A stretch of DNA of 64,000 nucleotides from UBA2112 sp964596695. GTDB lineage: Bacteria; Patescibacteriota; Saccharimonadia; Saccharimonadales; Saccharimonadaceae. Every line of letters starts with the position of its first letter. The first letter of the stretch is position 1. Shown piece by piece: positions 9,163 through 17,544 of the stretch. The notes below the pieces were generated by a model. It saw only the letters and a list, made by a program, of their open reading frames with translations, ran no database searches and was not told the DNA's origin. A program made the position numbers and the translations under genes. The stretch lies in the NCBI GenBank assembly GCA_964596695.1, contig CAZQVE010000005.1:1-64000 (forward strand). The letters are read 5' to 3'.

Positions 9163-9487
9163 AAGGGTTTATGGGAACTCTCTGCTTATTATTTGTTCCT
9201 AATGCTTGTTGACGTTTCCTTTCAGCTTCACGATCCTTCTCTCTTAAATCTTCAATCTGATATTCAATGTTCGCAACTGCGCGAACGATCTCAGGACGGA
9301 AAATGTCACCATCTACCTCCATATGATTGTATCCCCGTTTATGATAGAAGTAATAGTAAATCATTTGATCTTCATAATCGGTAAGCTCAATCTTGGAGTA
9401 GTCCATGTGTTTTACATATCGATATATCCACTCCTTGAACTTCTCTGTCTCTAATAAGGGACAGTTGTGTAGAAGGAATACGCACAA
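9149..9487 (-). CDS. Putative second tail-assembly chaperone (GT-like)
   Basis: The position, between the tail tube gene and the tape measure, and the 37-bp overlap with the preceding ORF are those of the lambda G/GT tail chaperone pair. The reading frame is -1 relative to the upstream ORF and has no ATG near its beginning (the first candidate is TTG at 9487), which would fit expression as a frameshift extension. I did not find a classical XXXYYYZ slippery heptamer in the shared open stretch, so an independent TTG start is equally possible. The C-terminal 40 residues are highly charged (EDLREKDREAERKRQQ). Confidence 0.5.
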   Translation of the reverse strand: MCVFLLHNCPLLETEKFKEWIYRYVKHMDYSKIELTDYEDQMIYYYFYHKRGYNHMEVDGDIFRPEIVRAVANIEYQIEDLREKDREAERKRQQALGTNNKQRVPINPYVKR

Positions 9488-10134
9488 TCGAGTATGAAAG
9501 TCAGCTCTTTGTATATATATTGATCAATTTTTTCGTCAGTATCTAGATCGAAAAAGCATCGTGCAAAGATTGTGAAACGTTCTTGATGTTGCTCATCGGT
9601 TACTTCAGCTAAGATTTCATCTACCTCTTCTCTACTCATATCTGCATCTATTTTTCCTTTAAGAAATGGTGATACTAAGAATTCGTTTATATTGAAAGGT
9701 TTGTAATCTTTGTTATCTATCTCATTACCGTTCTTATCTTCTATCTTTGGTGGCAAATATGATGCTCTAAGTTTGTCACCTAATGTTTTAATCTTGAAAT
9801 ACTTTCTCTGTGCTGCTCTAACTTCAACATCTTCCTTTCTATTGAGCATTTTATACTTTAATTCTTCCTCTTGTCCGTCAACTCGTTTAAGTTTAAATTC
9901 TTGAGTCCTTACTACTTGTTCAGCTCTTTCATTCTGTTCTTTTTGGTTTTCGGTATAAGTGTCAGTAAGTAAATTTAAATATGGATTTTCATTTGATTTC
10001 TTTTCAGGTAATTCTTCCTCAGAAAGTTCTAATTTAACATCATCTTTCTTTTCGTTTGTTGTTTCTTTTGATTCGCCTAGCTCTTCTGCTAGCATCTTTT
10101 TCTCTTCGCTAGTAAGCTCAGTGTTACTACTCAT
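9451..10134 (-). CDS. Putative tail-assembly chaperone (G-like, 227 aa)
   Basis: The gene directly follows the tail tube protein gene on the same strand and overlaps a -1-frame ORF at its 3' end, as gene G of lambda-like phages does. The first 100 residues are acidic, low complexity and probably disordered (DDVKLELSEEELPEKK). Residues from about 110 on look folded (RKYFKIKTLGDKLRASYL and the final helix with YIYKELTFILDCAYSF). Assignment is by synteny; no sequence family is recognised. Confidence 0.55.
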   Translation of the reverse strand: MSSNTELTSEEKKMLAEELGESKETTNEKKDDVKLELSEEELPEKKSNENPYLNLLTDTYTENQKEQNERAEQVVRTQEFKLKRVDGQEEELKYKMLNRKEDVEVRAAQRKYFKIKTLGDKLRASYLPPKIEDKNGNEIDNKDYKPFNINEFLVSPFLKGKIDADMSREEVDEILAEVTDEQHQERFTIFARCFFDLDTDEKIDQYIYKELTFILDCAYSFYTTVPY

Positions 10135-10179
10135 TAATAACTATGAAGAAATTAAATATATAAAGTTTAAAAAAAGAGG

Positions 10180-11118
10180 TTAGAGGATTGTAGAATCTGT
10201 TATAGAAATTGTCTTTGCTGTGAATGGGAACGACTGCATTGCGTACCTTGATTCACCTGCTGCAAGATCCTCGTTTAAGGTATGGAACTTAACACCTGTT
10301 AGAGTTAAGTTAACTGGACTACCATTTACATCATCGTTCATTTGATAAACCATGTTAATAGTTGTCCATTCATCAAGTAACGTTTCAATTGCGTCAGTAA
10401 TGTTATACAATTCTATTGTTCCACTGATTCCTCTATATCCTGATTCAATGTGCCAGAAGTTATCATTTGCAGTAGCATGTGCTGGTGGAGGGTTTCTTTC
10501 TACCTGTACAGTCATTCCAGTAGTTCTATAATCATTTCCATTAATTGTTAATGGTTTTTGTGTTGCCGGATTTGGCTCCAAATTACTCCAGAAAGGATCT
10601 GTTGGATCTGCTGGGAATGTTAATGCATCAGTTGTAGTTAATCCTAATTTAAGTTTCAACTCATCTAATGTTAATGGTTTACTGATTTGTCTTGCTATGA
10701 AGGAATGTTCAATATTATAGTAATCTCTGAACTCCATGCTAACAGTATTAGTGATACAACCATCAAAGACTCTGTACTTTTGAACACCATTAATGACCAT
10801 TGGTAATATGAAAGTAAGAGTTTTTGCAATTGTTTTTGCTGCTGCTGGAGGTGCAATACCATATTGTATAAATCCCGTTTCTGCTAATGAATATGCTAGT
10901 GTAAAGCTATTTTGTCTTCTCATTCTAACTACATCGAAATAGTCTGCTTGACCCAAAACATATCTAATATCATGCTCCCAAGCTTTAGTAAATCTATTTG
11001 TTTGAACGACAGGAACATTAGATAATGATATTGGTGTTTCAGCTACAGATAAGTTAGTTTCTTCGGTATAGACCATATTATCATTGATCTTTACCATCGA
11101 AAGTGGAATTTCGCTCAT
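10180..11118 (-). CDS. Major tail tube protein
   Basis: The 312-aa protein has the beta-rich, low-charge composition of siphovirus tail tube proteins and includes a GISGTIELYNITDAIETLLDE segment like the beta-sandwich core that stacks into the tube. It lies between the capsid genes and the tail-assembly/tape measure genes, where the tube protein normally is. A loop insertion around residues 150-215 (PADPTDPFW, ERNPPPAHA) is proline-rich. It is divergent from the connector gene at 11180, with one TATA-like element (TTAAATATA) midway between the starts. Confidence 0.75.
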   Translation of the reverse strand: MSEIPLSMVKINDNMVYTEETNLSVAETPISLSNVPVVQTNRFTKAWEHDIRYVLGQADYFDVVRMRRQNSFTLAYSLAETGFIQYGIAPPAAAKTIAKTLTFILPMVINGVQKYRVFDGCITNTVSMEFRDYYNIEHSFIARQISKPLTLDELKLKLGLTTTDALTFPADPTDPFWSNLEPNPATQKPLTINGNDYRTTGMTVQVERNPPPAHATANDNFWHIESGYRGISGTIELYNITDAIETLLDEWTTINMVYQMNDDVNGSPVNLTLTGVKFHTLNEDLAAGESRYAMQSFPFTAKTISITDSTIL

Positions 11119-11145
11119 TCTAAGTTGTTATCAGTTTATAGTTAC

Positions 11146-11179
11146 TTAAATATACAACGTTACTGTATATAGTAATATA
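11146..11179 (+). promoter_or_regulatory. Promoter with AACGTTACT / TATATAGTA element
   Basis: TTAAATATA at 11146-11154 is centred 30 nt before the ATG at 11180. It is followed by AACGTTACT at 11157-11165 and then TATATAGTA close to the start. An almost identical arrangement precedes the adhesin gene at 40943. On the opposite strand the same TATA lies about 32 nt upstream of the tail tube ATG at 11118, so it is likely bidirectional. Confidence 0.5.
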
Positions 11180-11593
11180 ATGAGTTTAAATGTTCCAGAA
11201 TATGCAGTTTATGACGAAGTTAAGAATTTATCAGGTTCACCTAAAGAATCAGAGTTTTCTCAAGCAGAAATAGAGGCAATTATTGCTAATCAAAATAGTA
11301 TCGTTAATGATGAACTGCCTTTTGTTTTCGAACCTGGTGACATTGGTTATGAATGGGTTGTAGAACTAACTAATTATCTATCTGCTATTGAAGTAAGAAA
11401 GCAATGGTACGATTTAGGTAACAAAGTTCCTGCTTATGAAAGGCATGTTGCCGATTTAAGAGAAAAAATTAAACAAGGTTTTCCAGAATCAGACAAAGCT
11501 ACAGGTTTAGTATTTAGTGAACTTGAAGAGGTTGACTATATCTACATGAGTGATAGATTTTTAGGAGGTTCAAAATACGTTGGTTCAATATGA
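11180..11593 (+). CDS. Putative head-tail connector (137 aa)
   Basis: A small, mostly helical acidic protein (EWVVELTNYLSAIEVRKQWY) encoded between capsid/tail genes, in the size range of head-tail adaptor proteins such as HK97 gp6 or SPP1 gp15. The similarity is one of size, predicted fold class and location; I see no diagnostic motif. It is the first gene of a two-gene plus-strand island and overlaps the next gene by 14 bp. It has its own leaderless-type promoter shared with the tail tube gene. Confidence 0.5.
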   Translation: MSLNVPEYAVYDEVKNLSGSPKESEFSQAEIEAIIANQNSIVNDELPFVFEPGDIGYEWVVELTNYLSAIEVRKQWYDLGNKVPAYERHVADLREKIKQGFPESDKATGLVFSELEEVDYIYMSDRFLGGSKYVGSI

Positions 11594-12206
11594 ATGGATT
11601 CCATTTGGTAAAACTTCTCCAAGAAGAAAACCATTATGGAAAATCATGTTAAATCATATTAAATCTCAATGGCCTACTGCTTATCGGGATACTTCTGCTA
11701 TTGAAACTCCTAGTGAACATATACTTAAGCCGTTCTCTTTAAAAGATGAAATTGGTTGGGGAGTTTCATATAAGCACTTTGAATCTAGTGAAGAAAGATG
11801 TACTATTACTGCTTATGTAGATGATAAATATAATGACTATACCGAATACAAATATTCACATGGAAATGCTAGATTGCTCCGTACTTATGTTTCAGTTGAT
11901 ATGTCATATAGATTTACAGAACATGTAACTAAACTTGATGATGATGATTATCCCATTCAATTTGAAGGTAATAAAATTATGATAGATAATATATTGAGTG
12001 ATGTTTCATGCTTGGAAAGTTATGGTGTTCACTATCTGTATAAAAGTAGAACAGTATTTGATGGTAGATTTAGTGATGAGGAAATATTTCTTGAGAGATT
12101 ATCTAGAGATGCAGATGATAATGTTTTTGAAATAGAAAACGATCTTATTTGGATCTACAGAAAAATATATGCTTTAGAATACTTTGAAGGGATTAAGTTT
12201 TACTAA
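11580..12206 (+). CDS. Putative neck or tail-terminator protein (208 aa)
   Basis: The only sensible start is TTG at 11580 (the second codon reads GTT), inside the end of the connector gene, so translation is probably coupled. The protein is beta-rich with many aromatic residues (HGNARLLRTYVSVDMSYRF) and a C-terminal helix. I do not recognise the family. The pairing with the connector-like gene suggests head closure or tail termination, an inference from gene order. Its 3' end converges with the minus-strand 67-aa gene with a 14-bp overlap. Confidence 0.5.
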   Translation: MVQYEWIPFGKTSPRRKPLWKIMLNHIKSQWPTAYRDTSAIETPSEHILKPFSLKDEIGWGVSYKHFESSEERCTITAYVDDKYNDYTEYKYSHGNARLLRTYVSVDMSYRFTEHVTKLDDDDYPIQFEGNKIMIDNILSDVSCLESYGVHYLYKSRTVFDGRFSDEEIFLERLSRDADDNVFEIENDLIWIYRKIYALEYFEGIKFY

Positions 12207-12396
12207 CCTTCAAATTATTTATTTCTTGTTGGGCAATATTCACAACAATTCCTGCTTGTTCGCCTACAGATTCTCTAATATCTCCTGCTATATCTCTTAA
12301 TTCTTCTGTGTCTAAATCGCTCTCTTCTAGCATCTTTCTTGATGCATCTAAAATTCCAATAAGTAAATCTCTTTGATAGAATAATCTTGATTCCAT
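12193..12396 (-). CDS. Small helical hypothetical protein (67 aa)
   Basis: A short acidic all-helical protein (LIGILDASRKMLEESDLDTE; then SVGEQAGIVVNIAQQEINNL). No motif is recognised. It overlaps the end of the convergent plus-strand gene by 14 bp. The ATG is followed by plausible codon use, and the adjacent minus-strand genes are similarly small, suggesting an accessory cluster between tail and capsid modules. Confidence 0.5.
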   Translation of the reverse strand: MESRLFYQRDLLIGILDASRKMLEESDLDTEELRDIAGDIRESVGEQAGIVVNIAQQEINNLKVSKT

Positions 12397-12422
12397 ACCA
12401 AAAAAATAGTAAAGAAGGTAAT

Positions 12423-12782
12423 TTAATAGTTTCTATTTAACCAAACATAATCAATTCTGTTATTAACCCAACTTCCATCTTTAGGATCATTTGGATCAAT
12501 CTTAATTTCTATATTTTGTAATAGTTTTTGTTCGAAAGGATCATTGTTATAGAATAATAGATCATAAATTGATTTACCATTTACTTCACCATATTTGAAT
12601 CTCATTCCTATCCATTTCTTTGTAACAGGATCAACTATAACTCTTGTTTGGGTTCGAGCTAAACACTCTTCTATATTTGCAAAAAATTTATTTGCTTTTT
12701 CTCTTTCCTCTTTTGCTAGTTTCTTTGCTTCTCTTTCTTTTGTTACTTGTGCTAGAATACGTTTTGCTTTATCTGTTGCCAT
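12423..12782 (-). CDS. Hypothetical protein with basic helix (119 aa)
   Basis: ATG 12782 (MATDKAKRILAQVTKERE) is preferred to the GTG at 12803, because the latter is only about 13 nt from the nearest TATA-like stretch. The N-terminal 45 residues form a lysine/glutamate-rich helix. The rest is a small beta-containing domain (VDPVTKKWIGMRFKYGEVNG). I cannot assign a function. Confidence 0.5.
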   Translation of the reverse strand: MATDKAKRILAQVTKEREAKKLAKEEREKANKFFANIEECLARTQTRVIVDPVTKKWIGMRFKYGEVNGKSIYDLLFYNNDPFEQKLLQNIEIKIDPNDPKDGSWVNNRIDYVWLNRNY

Positions 12783-12803
12783 TGTTACTAATAATTGTGT
12801 CAC

Positions 12804-13067
12804 TCAAGTAAATATAATTTTCCCTGCTCTATCTATTATGTAATCTTTTTTACCCCAATTTTCCATACAGAAAATGATACGATTTTGATAATCAGTTGTG
12901 TTATTTAATTTTTCTAAATTATCCCATAACCAATTAGGATAATCTGTCATATTGATAGTCATAGATGTATTTGCTGTTTTCTTTGATCTTAACAAACATT
13001 TTATTTTGTTCCCTTTATCGTGACATTCCCAATAACAATTGTCACCTAAGTAAACTGTCATAACCAT
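12804..13067 (-). CDS. Hypothetical protein (87 aa)
   Basis: A longer frame opens at GTG 13127. However, the TATA box at 13090-13097 lies inside that extension and would direct transcription to start right at the ATG at 13067 (MVMTVYLGDNCYWECHDKG), so the shorter product is preferred. The sequence is beta-rich with W/Y/C residues and one asparagine-rich segment. Family unknown. Confidence 0.5.
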   Translation of the reverse strand: MVMTVYLGDNCYWECHDKGNKIKCLLRSKKTANTSMTINMTDYPNWLWDNLEKLNNTTDYQNRIIFCMENWGKKDYIIDRAGKIIFT

Positions 13068-13089
13068 ACTGTCTTTAAAAGCTAACTTA

Positions 13090-13097
13090 TTTATATT
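13090..13097. promoter_or_regulatory. Shared TATA box for a divergent gene pair
   Basis: TTTATATT is centred 27 nt upstream of the plus-strand ATG at 13121 and, read on the other strand (AATATAAA), about 27 nt upstream of the minus-strand ATG at 13067. The symmetry suggests one box serving both leaderless genes and helps choose both starts. Confidence 0.55.
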
Positions 13098-13120
13098 AGT
13101 AACGGTCAGTTTTATTAGAA

Positions 13121-13768
13121 ATGTCACAAGTTACATTTAAGATACAACAACCAGTAATGCAAAGGGTAAAGTATTATCCTGATTACCTTAGTAAAGATAT
13201 GGAAAATTTCAAAGCATCTAATGCAGTCTATCCAATGGTAAAGGATGATGATAATGCTATTGATTTTTTCAAGAAAGCAAAAGATAGAAAACTAAATGTC
13301 ATTAATGAAATTAAAACTATCTATAGAACTAAAAGAGGCAACAAAGAATTTACAAATTACACTCTTAATTTTAGATTAGTAGACGATAATGGAATTGAAA
13401 CTGGAGATGAATTTTTGCATGTATTTGGTTGCGAAAAATTCCCAAAGATTAAAGAAGTAATAAAAAATAATGAAATTAAATTAGAACCTGATGGAATTAG
13501 ATTACAGCATGTTATACCATTCAATGCCAAAGAAGTGGAGAAAATTATAAAGATGTGTCATGATGACTATAAAGAGAACATACTGTTTGTCTATAATGAA
13601 ATTCCTAATGATTCTGGAGTACCAGTGAATCAACATAGAACTGATTTGATTCGTTCCGAAAAAATCTTTAAAGAGGCAACAAATAGGGAGATAAAGAAAA
13701 TCATTGAGAAAAAAGCAAACGAAATAGAATCATTAGATGATTTAAACACATTTAAACTAAAACCTTAA
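13121..13768 (+). CDS. Hypothetical protein (215 aa)
   Basis: No family is recognised. The protein is lysine-rich, with a central beta region (YTLNFRLVDDNGIETGDEFL) and helical ends; the C-terminus (NREIKKIIEKKANEIESLDD) is probably a coiled coil. No signal peptide or cysteine motif is present. It is the first gene of a plus-strand island carrying a membrane protein and a SWIM-type zinc protein. The high lysine content would suit nucleic-acid binding, but this is speculative. Confidence 0.55.
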   Translation: MSQVTFKIQQPVMQRVKYYPDYLSKDMENFKASNAVYPMVKDDDNAIDFFKKAKDRKLNVINEIKTIYRTKRGNKEFTNYTLNFRLVDDNGIETGDEFLHVFGCEKFPKIKEVIKNNEIKLEPDGIRLQHVIPFNAKEVEKIIKMCHDDYKENILFVYNEIPNDSGVPVNQHRTDLIRSEKIFKEATNREIKKIIEKKANEIESLDDLNTFKLKP

Positions 13769-13796
13769 GTCACATCTCAAACAAAGTACCCGTATA

Positions 13797-14306
13797 ATGC
13801 GGGAAAATAAAATTATTTTTTTTGTATTTATTTGTCTATCTATAGCTTTCGTTGGTAGCACTTTCAATCTTAATCATTCAGCGGGTCAAACCGATGGAGA
13901 AACAAATCCTGTTACAAAAATATGGATTGATTTTACTAGCATTATTACAGATGTTTCCGTTTTTATTATCGTTGGTTTTATGGGTTATATTGCCACAAAA
14001 GTTAATGGTTGGATCAAAGGTAATAAAGAATGGAAAGATTCTATACAAAAGCAATTTAATGAAACAGGTAAGAAAATAGATACTCTTACTACTGAAACCA
14101 AATACGAACTTTCTAAAACTAATACTGCAATACAATTACTTGTTTCAGATTCAAAAAGTACAAAAGAAATTACTGATCGTGAAATTTCGGAAATAGCCCA
14201 TGATTATGATGCGCTTAGCCTTCAAGTGACCGAAAATAAAGTTAGAATACAAGGATTAGAAGAGGATGTTAAAGAAATAAGACAAGATCTTAAAAGCAAG
14301 AAATAA
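13797..14306 (+). CDS. Membrane-anchored coiled-coil protein (holin- or spanin-like position)
   Basis: Residues 5-24 form a hydrophobic segment (IIFFVFICLSIAFVGSTF) that may be a signal peptide or membrane anchor. Residues about 50-68 form a second one (DVSVFIIVGFMGYIATKV). From about residue 75 on the chain is a polar coiled coil (LQVTENKVRIQGLEEDVKEI). Small proteins with membrane segments and a coiled coil occur among phage lysis proteins, and this virus has no other obvious lysis gene in the window. That role is only a suggestion; a membrane-associated structural factor is also possible. Confidence 0.5.
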   Translation: MRENKIIFFVFICLSIAFVGSTFNLNHSAGQTDGETNPVTKIWIDFTSIITDVSVFIIVGFMGYIATKVNGWIKGNKEWKDSIQKQFNETGKKIDTLTTETKYELSKTNTAIQLLVSDSKSTKEITDREISEIAHDYDALSLQVTENKVRIQGLEEDVKEIRQDLKSKK

Positions 14307-14331
14307 ATATCCTTTTTAATCATACTTTTTA

Positions 14332-14532
14332 TTGAAATATAAATTAAAATTTGATTCTAATCTTAATGGGTTTGTCATTAAGAAATATACTAATAAAGAT
14401 GAATTAAAAAAAACTTATAATATTTATAAAAGAAAAGAAAATGAATTTGATTGTAACTGTTTTCAGTATTTAAAAAATGGTGTGTGTAAACACATTTTCT
14501 GGATTAGCTTATTAATCCAGATGCAGCGGTAA
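14332..14532 (+). CDS. SWIM-type zinc finger protein (66 aa)
   Basis: The C-terminal half has the CxC...CxH spacing of SWIM domains (FDCNCFQYLKNGVCKHIFWI), which bind zinc and typically DNA or protein. It begins with TTG at 14332. The final codons overlap the convergent major capsid protein gene and run through its stop-codon hairpin. The small size means the protein is essentially a bare SWIM domain with a basic N-terminal arm. Target unknown. Confidence 0.6.
   Translation: MKYKLKFDSNLNGFVIKKYTNKDELKKTYNIYKRKENEFDCNCFQYLKNGVCKHIFWISLLIQMQR
14499..14520 (-). terminator. Hairpin spanning the major capsid protein stop codon
   Basis: A perfect 8-bp inverted repeat (CTGGATTA / TAATCCAG, 6-nt loop) covers the stop codon of the capsid gene and is followed on the minus strand by AAAATGTGTTTACAC, which contains a further short inverted repeat. 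Either transcription termination or 3'-end stabilisation of an abundant mRNA would explain it. It also lies inside the 3' end of the convergent SWIM gene. Confidence 0.45.
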
Positions 14533-15667
14533 TCAGTGTTGGTCTTGTGATCTCAATATTGTAATATGTTTTGATCATTGTTCCGAACTCAGATTGATCC
14601 CTGTTTGTGAAGTTTACAACTTTTTGTGGCCCTTGTAGATGTGTAATTGCGTCTGCTGTACTAAAGATCAGTCTGTTTGTTGTTAACAGATCGTCATAAG
14701 TCCATGTTAACCCGTCTACCAATGGTATCTGAGTTGCAGAACCGTTACCATAACTATAAGGTCTTCTTAATATAGCTTGTAATCCTGGAGGAGCTGTTGC
14801 ACCTACGTTATATAAGTATGCATCCAATACTGCTTTTGTAGAGTAAAGATTTGCTGGAGGAGACAAGTTCTTACTATTGATTTGGTCTAGACCCCATGCA
14901 ACATCATCTAAAGCATGAACTGCAAATGCACCACTTGTTATAGTTGTCCAATTGTTCTTTGCTGTTGCAGAAATACCGTTTAATAGAGTTGCAATCCATT
15001 TGTTTTTGTGGAGATCGATTGCACCACCTAATTGAGACAGAATTTCACTTTCAATGTCCATTTTGAACCTTGTAAGTCTTAATTCCTCACCAACTGCGTA
15101 TGCATATCCATATCTCTTTACATTCATGGTACTTGAACTGATACCAAAGTTACTTACCTCATATGGAGAGTTATTGAATTTCAGATCTTCGTTTATGATG
15201 TCTTGGTCGATAGGATCGATTGTCAAGAATTCGATACCGTTAAGATCGTTTGTTGTTCTTGTGGTTACTGTTTGAAGTAAACCGTGCTCTCTTATAGTTG
15301 GTCTGTAAACTGCAACGTTAGTTGCTGCCATTTGTATAGCTTGGTAATATTCAGGTTGGATTATACCTGCGAATGCAGCACCTTTTTGTGCTTTTGATTT
15401 AGAAGAATCATTTCTGATTCTGTCCATTTTAAGTAACGCATCATGATAAGAGCTGTTCCATCCTAAAACAACGGATTCATCATGCATATCTTGTGTTGCA
15501 TTTTCTTTTGGAAATGCACTTGCACCTTCCATCCATGTGTTTAAATTGAAAACCACATTGCTCATATCAGGTTTTGTTACATCTAAAGCATCGTTACCTA
15601 TTACAACTTCTCCTGTAGCAGGAAGTAAGGTACAAACCTTTAGTGGAATAATATCGTTATCAGACAT
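14504..15667 (-). CDS. Major capsid protein, HK97 fold
   Basis: Length (387 aa), position after protease/scaffold and decoration genes, and features such as an N-terminal helical region followed by a long shell domain (NVAVYRPTIREHGLLQTV; YAYAVGEELRLTRFKMDIES) support an HK97-fold capsid protein. Residues 94-101 read QKGAAFAG, a motif also found in the portal and scaffold proteins. Cleavage there would remove about 95 residues and leave a mature chain of about 290, close to the HK97 delta-domain arrangement. TTAAATA about 30 nt upstream of the ATG fits a strong leaderless promoter. Confidence 0.85.
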   Translation of the reverse strand: MSDNDIIPLKVCTLLPATGEVVIGNDALDVTKPDMSNVVFNLNTWMEGASAFPKENATQDMHDESVVLGWNSSYHDALLKMDRIRNDSSKSKAQKGAAFAGIIQPEYYQAIQMAATNVAVYRPTIREHGLLQTVTTRTTNDLNGIEFLTIDPIDQDIINEDLKFNNSPYEVSNFGISSSTMNVKRYGYAYAVGEELRLTRFKMDIESEILSQLGGAIDLHKNKWIATLLNGISATAKNNWTTITSGAFAVHALDDVAWGLDQINSKNLSPPANLYSTKAVLDAYLYNVGATAPPGLQAILRRPYSYGNGSATQIPLVDGLTWTYDDLLTTNRLIFSTADAITHLQGPQKVVNFTNRDQSEFGTMIKTYYNIEITRPTLITAASGLIS

Positions 15668-15693
15668 TAGTATTACTCACTTTATACCTCTAT

Positions 15694-16215
15694 TTAAGCT
15701 GGAGCTGCGTTTATCTTCCTACCAAGAGGACTATTCAGCCAAATGAGAACTTTGTTACCTGGATCTGTTGTAGTTGCATTTGTTACTGCTTTACCTAAAC
15801 CTTCGCTAATCTTTGCTGCTTGTTTCATGAATATGATGTTTGCTGCAATATTTGCATCGTCAGAAGCGATAACCCACTTTGTTACTTTACCTAATGTATC
15901 TAATTTACAATAGTCTCTTTCTACAAGAACAGATGTTGTTTCGACACAAACCAAACCAGTAATAAGAACGTTAATCCTTGTTGCTGTGTCTGCTGCATCT
16001 TCTAATGCTACTACAACATTAGTAATAACATCTCCACCTGCTCCTATTTCATAGTAATTGTTTACTGGGTCATAAATTAAAACTTGACCTGCTGTTACTG
16101 CTTCAGTGTTTTTCTTAGGAACAATGTCAGTAAAGTAAGGAAGTCTAGAATCTATTTCTCCTAGACGATATGCTTTTGTAATATTAGTTGGAAAATTTTT
16201 AACTGTTGTTACCAT
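15694..16215 (-). CDS. Capsid decoration protein
   Basis: The protein of 173 residues is beta-rich with a pattern typical of phage head decoration/stabilisation proteins: a basic start, then TAGQVLIYDPVNNYYEIGAG and alternating valine-rich strands (NVVVALEDAADTATRINVL). It sits between scaffold/protease and capsid genes, as in many siphoviruses. It lacks the KGAS tag found in portal, scaffold and capsid proteins, consistent with addition after maturation. Confidence comes mostly from gene order and composition. Confidence 0.65.
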   Translation of the reverse strand: MVTTVKNFPTNITKAYRLGEIDSRLPYFTDIVPKKNTEAVTAGQVLIYDPVNNYYEIGAGGDVITNVVVALEDAADTATRINVLITGLVCVETTSVLVERDYCKLDTLGKVTKWVIASDDANIAANIIFMKQAAKISEGLGKAVTNATTTDPGNKVLIWLNSPLGRKINAAPA

Positions 16216-16227
16216 TACTTAGTCACT

Positions 16228-17517
16228 CTACTTATACCATTCACTAATTTTTAAAGGTATAACGCTTCCCCATTGTGTGTTAACTCTCTTTGCTGGTAAC
16301 TCCGATTCTGGAACTTCGTCTTCTTTCAATAGATCAGTTGGGTTGAACATAACTCCACCATATGCAGATCCTTTTTGAGGATTGTCTTTGTTAGTGTTTT
16401 CTGCTTTTTCAACTTTAATTGGAAATGCTTCGTCAAGATAAATTTTTAGATCTTCATCATTTGGAAATTTCTCATTTATCCAATTAACTTTGTTTGTAAA
16501 GTCTTCAACTTTTCCACCAAAATGTTTGTCTAAATTAATATGACTTTTAATGAGAGCTTTTCTTTCATTTAGCTTTCTTTCTTGTTCTGCTGCTTTCATC
16601 GCTTCTAGTTCTTTCTTTGTAGCTTCGTTGCTTTCTTTAAGAACATTAAGAGTTTCACTTACATTAGATAACTGTGCTTGTACTTCTTTTGGTACATTAT
16701 AGTTTTCTAATAGTTTAGCGAACTCAGTTGCATCGAATCCACTTGTTGGAACATTATCTGCACCTGTGCTGACTGGCTCAGGAACAGTTGGATTTTGAGT
16801 TTCACTCATTCTAGGGTTATCTTCGGTTACGCTAGTATTTATATTCTCATCTATTAGTAACGCTGCATTTGCCATTCCTTTCTTACATGAACCTAATGAT
16901 CCTTCACAATACGCTTTCATTCTTGCTTCGTTGCCATTTGCAGGAATATTTGCATTAGCAACATGGAGAAAATCTAAGAATTGTTCTGTATCATAAATTT
17001 GATTTCCTTCTACAACTTGAAATGTTCCATAAATTGAAGGTGATGGAGTTGGATTTATTTTACCTTCTCTGATACCTTGTTTATAATCTTCATTTTCTAC
17101 CTTTAAAATAAAATCTGCTATTGCAGTTTTTGGTGTTTCCCTACACATTCCCATAGATAGATCACATGTATTTAGTACTCCTCCAAATGAAGCTCCTTTT
17201 TGAACATCATACATATCTACTATGTGACCTTGTGCTAATGGTTCGAATTTCTCCCATACTTTTTCTACAATCTCTTCATCAGAAACACCTTGATCTTGTA
17301 GTTCAGCTATAAACTTTCTAGTTTCAAATTCTTTATGATCATCTCCTTTACTAATTTTAGTAATATCAATATAAGGAATCTTACCTAATGATCTTCCTAA
17401 CTGCTTGAATGCATTTTGATTAAATGGCATGTACCATTTTGCTTTATTTAGATCATCTTTGAAAAGAGTTAACTTTACAAAAAAACCATTCTCATTTTCA
17501 ACGTAATTGTTACTCAT
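16228..17517 (-). CDS. Prohead protease-scaffold fusion
   Basis: Residues 1-about 200 resemble phage prohead protease domains: an early LGRSLGKIPYIDI segment followed by DDH (H61), then AQGHIVDMYDV and IREGKINPTPSPSIYG (150-164), a layout like the SP(S/G)I region near the catalytic serine. I cannot fix the catalytic residues. Residues about 265-330 form a long coiled coil (ETLNVLKESNEATKKELEAM) typical of scaffolds. Two copies of a tag occur, QKGASFGGV (106-114) and QKGSAYGGV (381-389). In-frame protease-scaffold fusions are known in herpesviruses and lambda-like phages. It lies upstream of the decoration and capsid genes. Confidence 0.65.
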   Translation of the reverse strand: MSNNYVENENGFFVKLTLFKDDLNKAKWYMPFNQNAFKQLGRSLGKIPYIDITKISKGDDHKEFETRKFIAELQDQGVSDEEIVEKVWEKFEPLAQGHIVDMYDVQKGASFGGVLNTCDLSMGMCRETPKTAIADFILKVENEDYKQGIREGKINPTPSPSIYGTFQVVEGNQIYDTEQFLDFLHVANANIPANGNEARMKAYCEGSLGSCKKGMANAALLIDENINTSVTEDNPRMSETQNPTVPEPVSTGADNVPTSGFDATEFAKLLENYNVPKEVQAQLSNVSETLNVLKESNEATKKELEAMKAAEQERKLNERKALIKSHINLDKHFGGKVEDFTNKVNWINEKFPNDEDLKIYLDEAFPIKVEKAENTNKDNPQKGSAYGGVMFNPTDLLKEDEVPESELPAKRVNTQWGSVIPLKISEWYK

Positions 17518-17544
17518 TGGGTGTAACTATGCTTATATAGTTAC

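Noticed and set aside
9451..9487. Canonical slippery heptamer for the tail chaperone overlap
   Set aside because: I read the shared -1 open region on the minus strand codon by codon and found no XXXYYYZ heptamer in the zero frame, so frameshifting is only suggested by layout.
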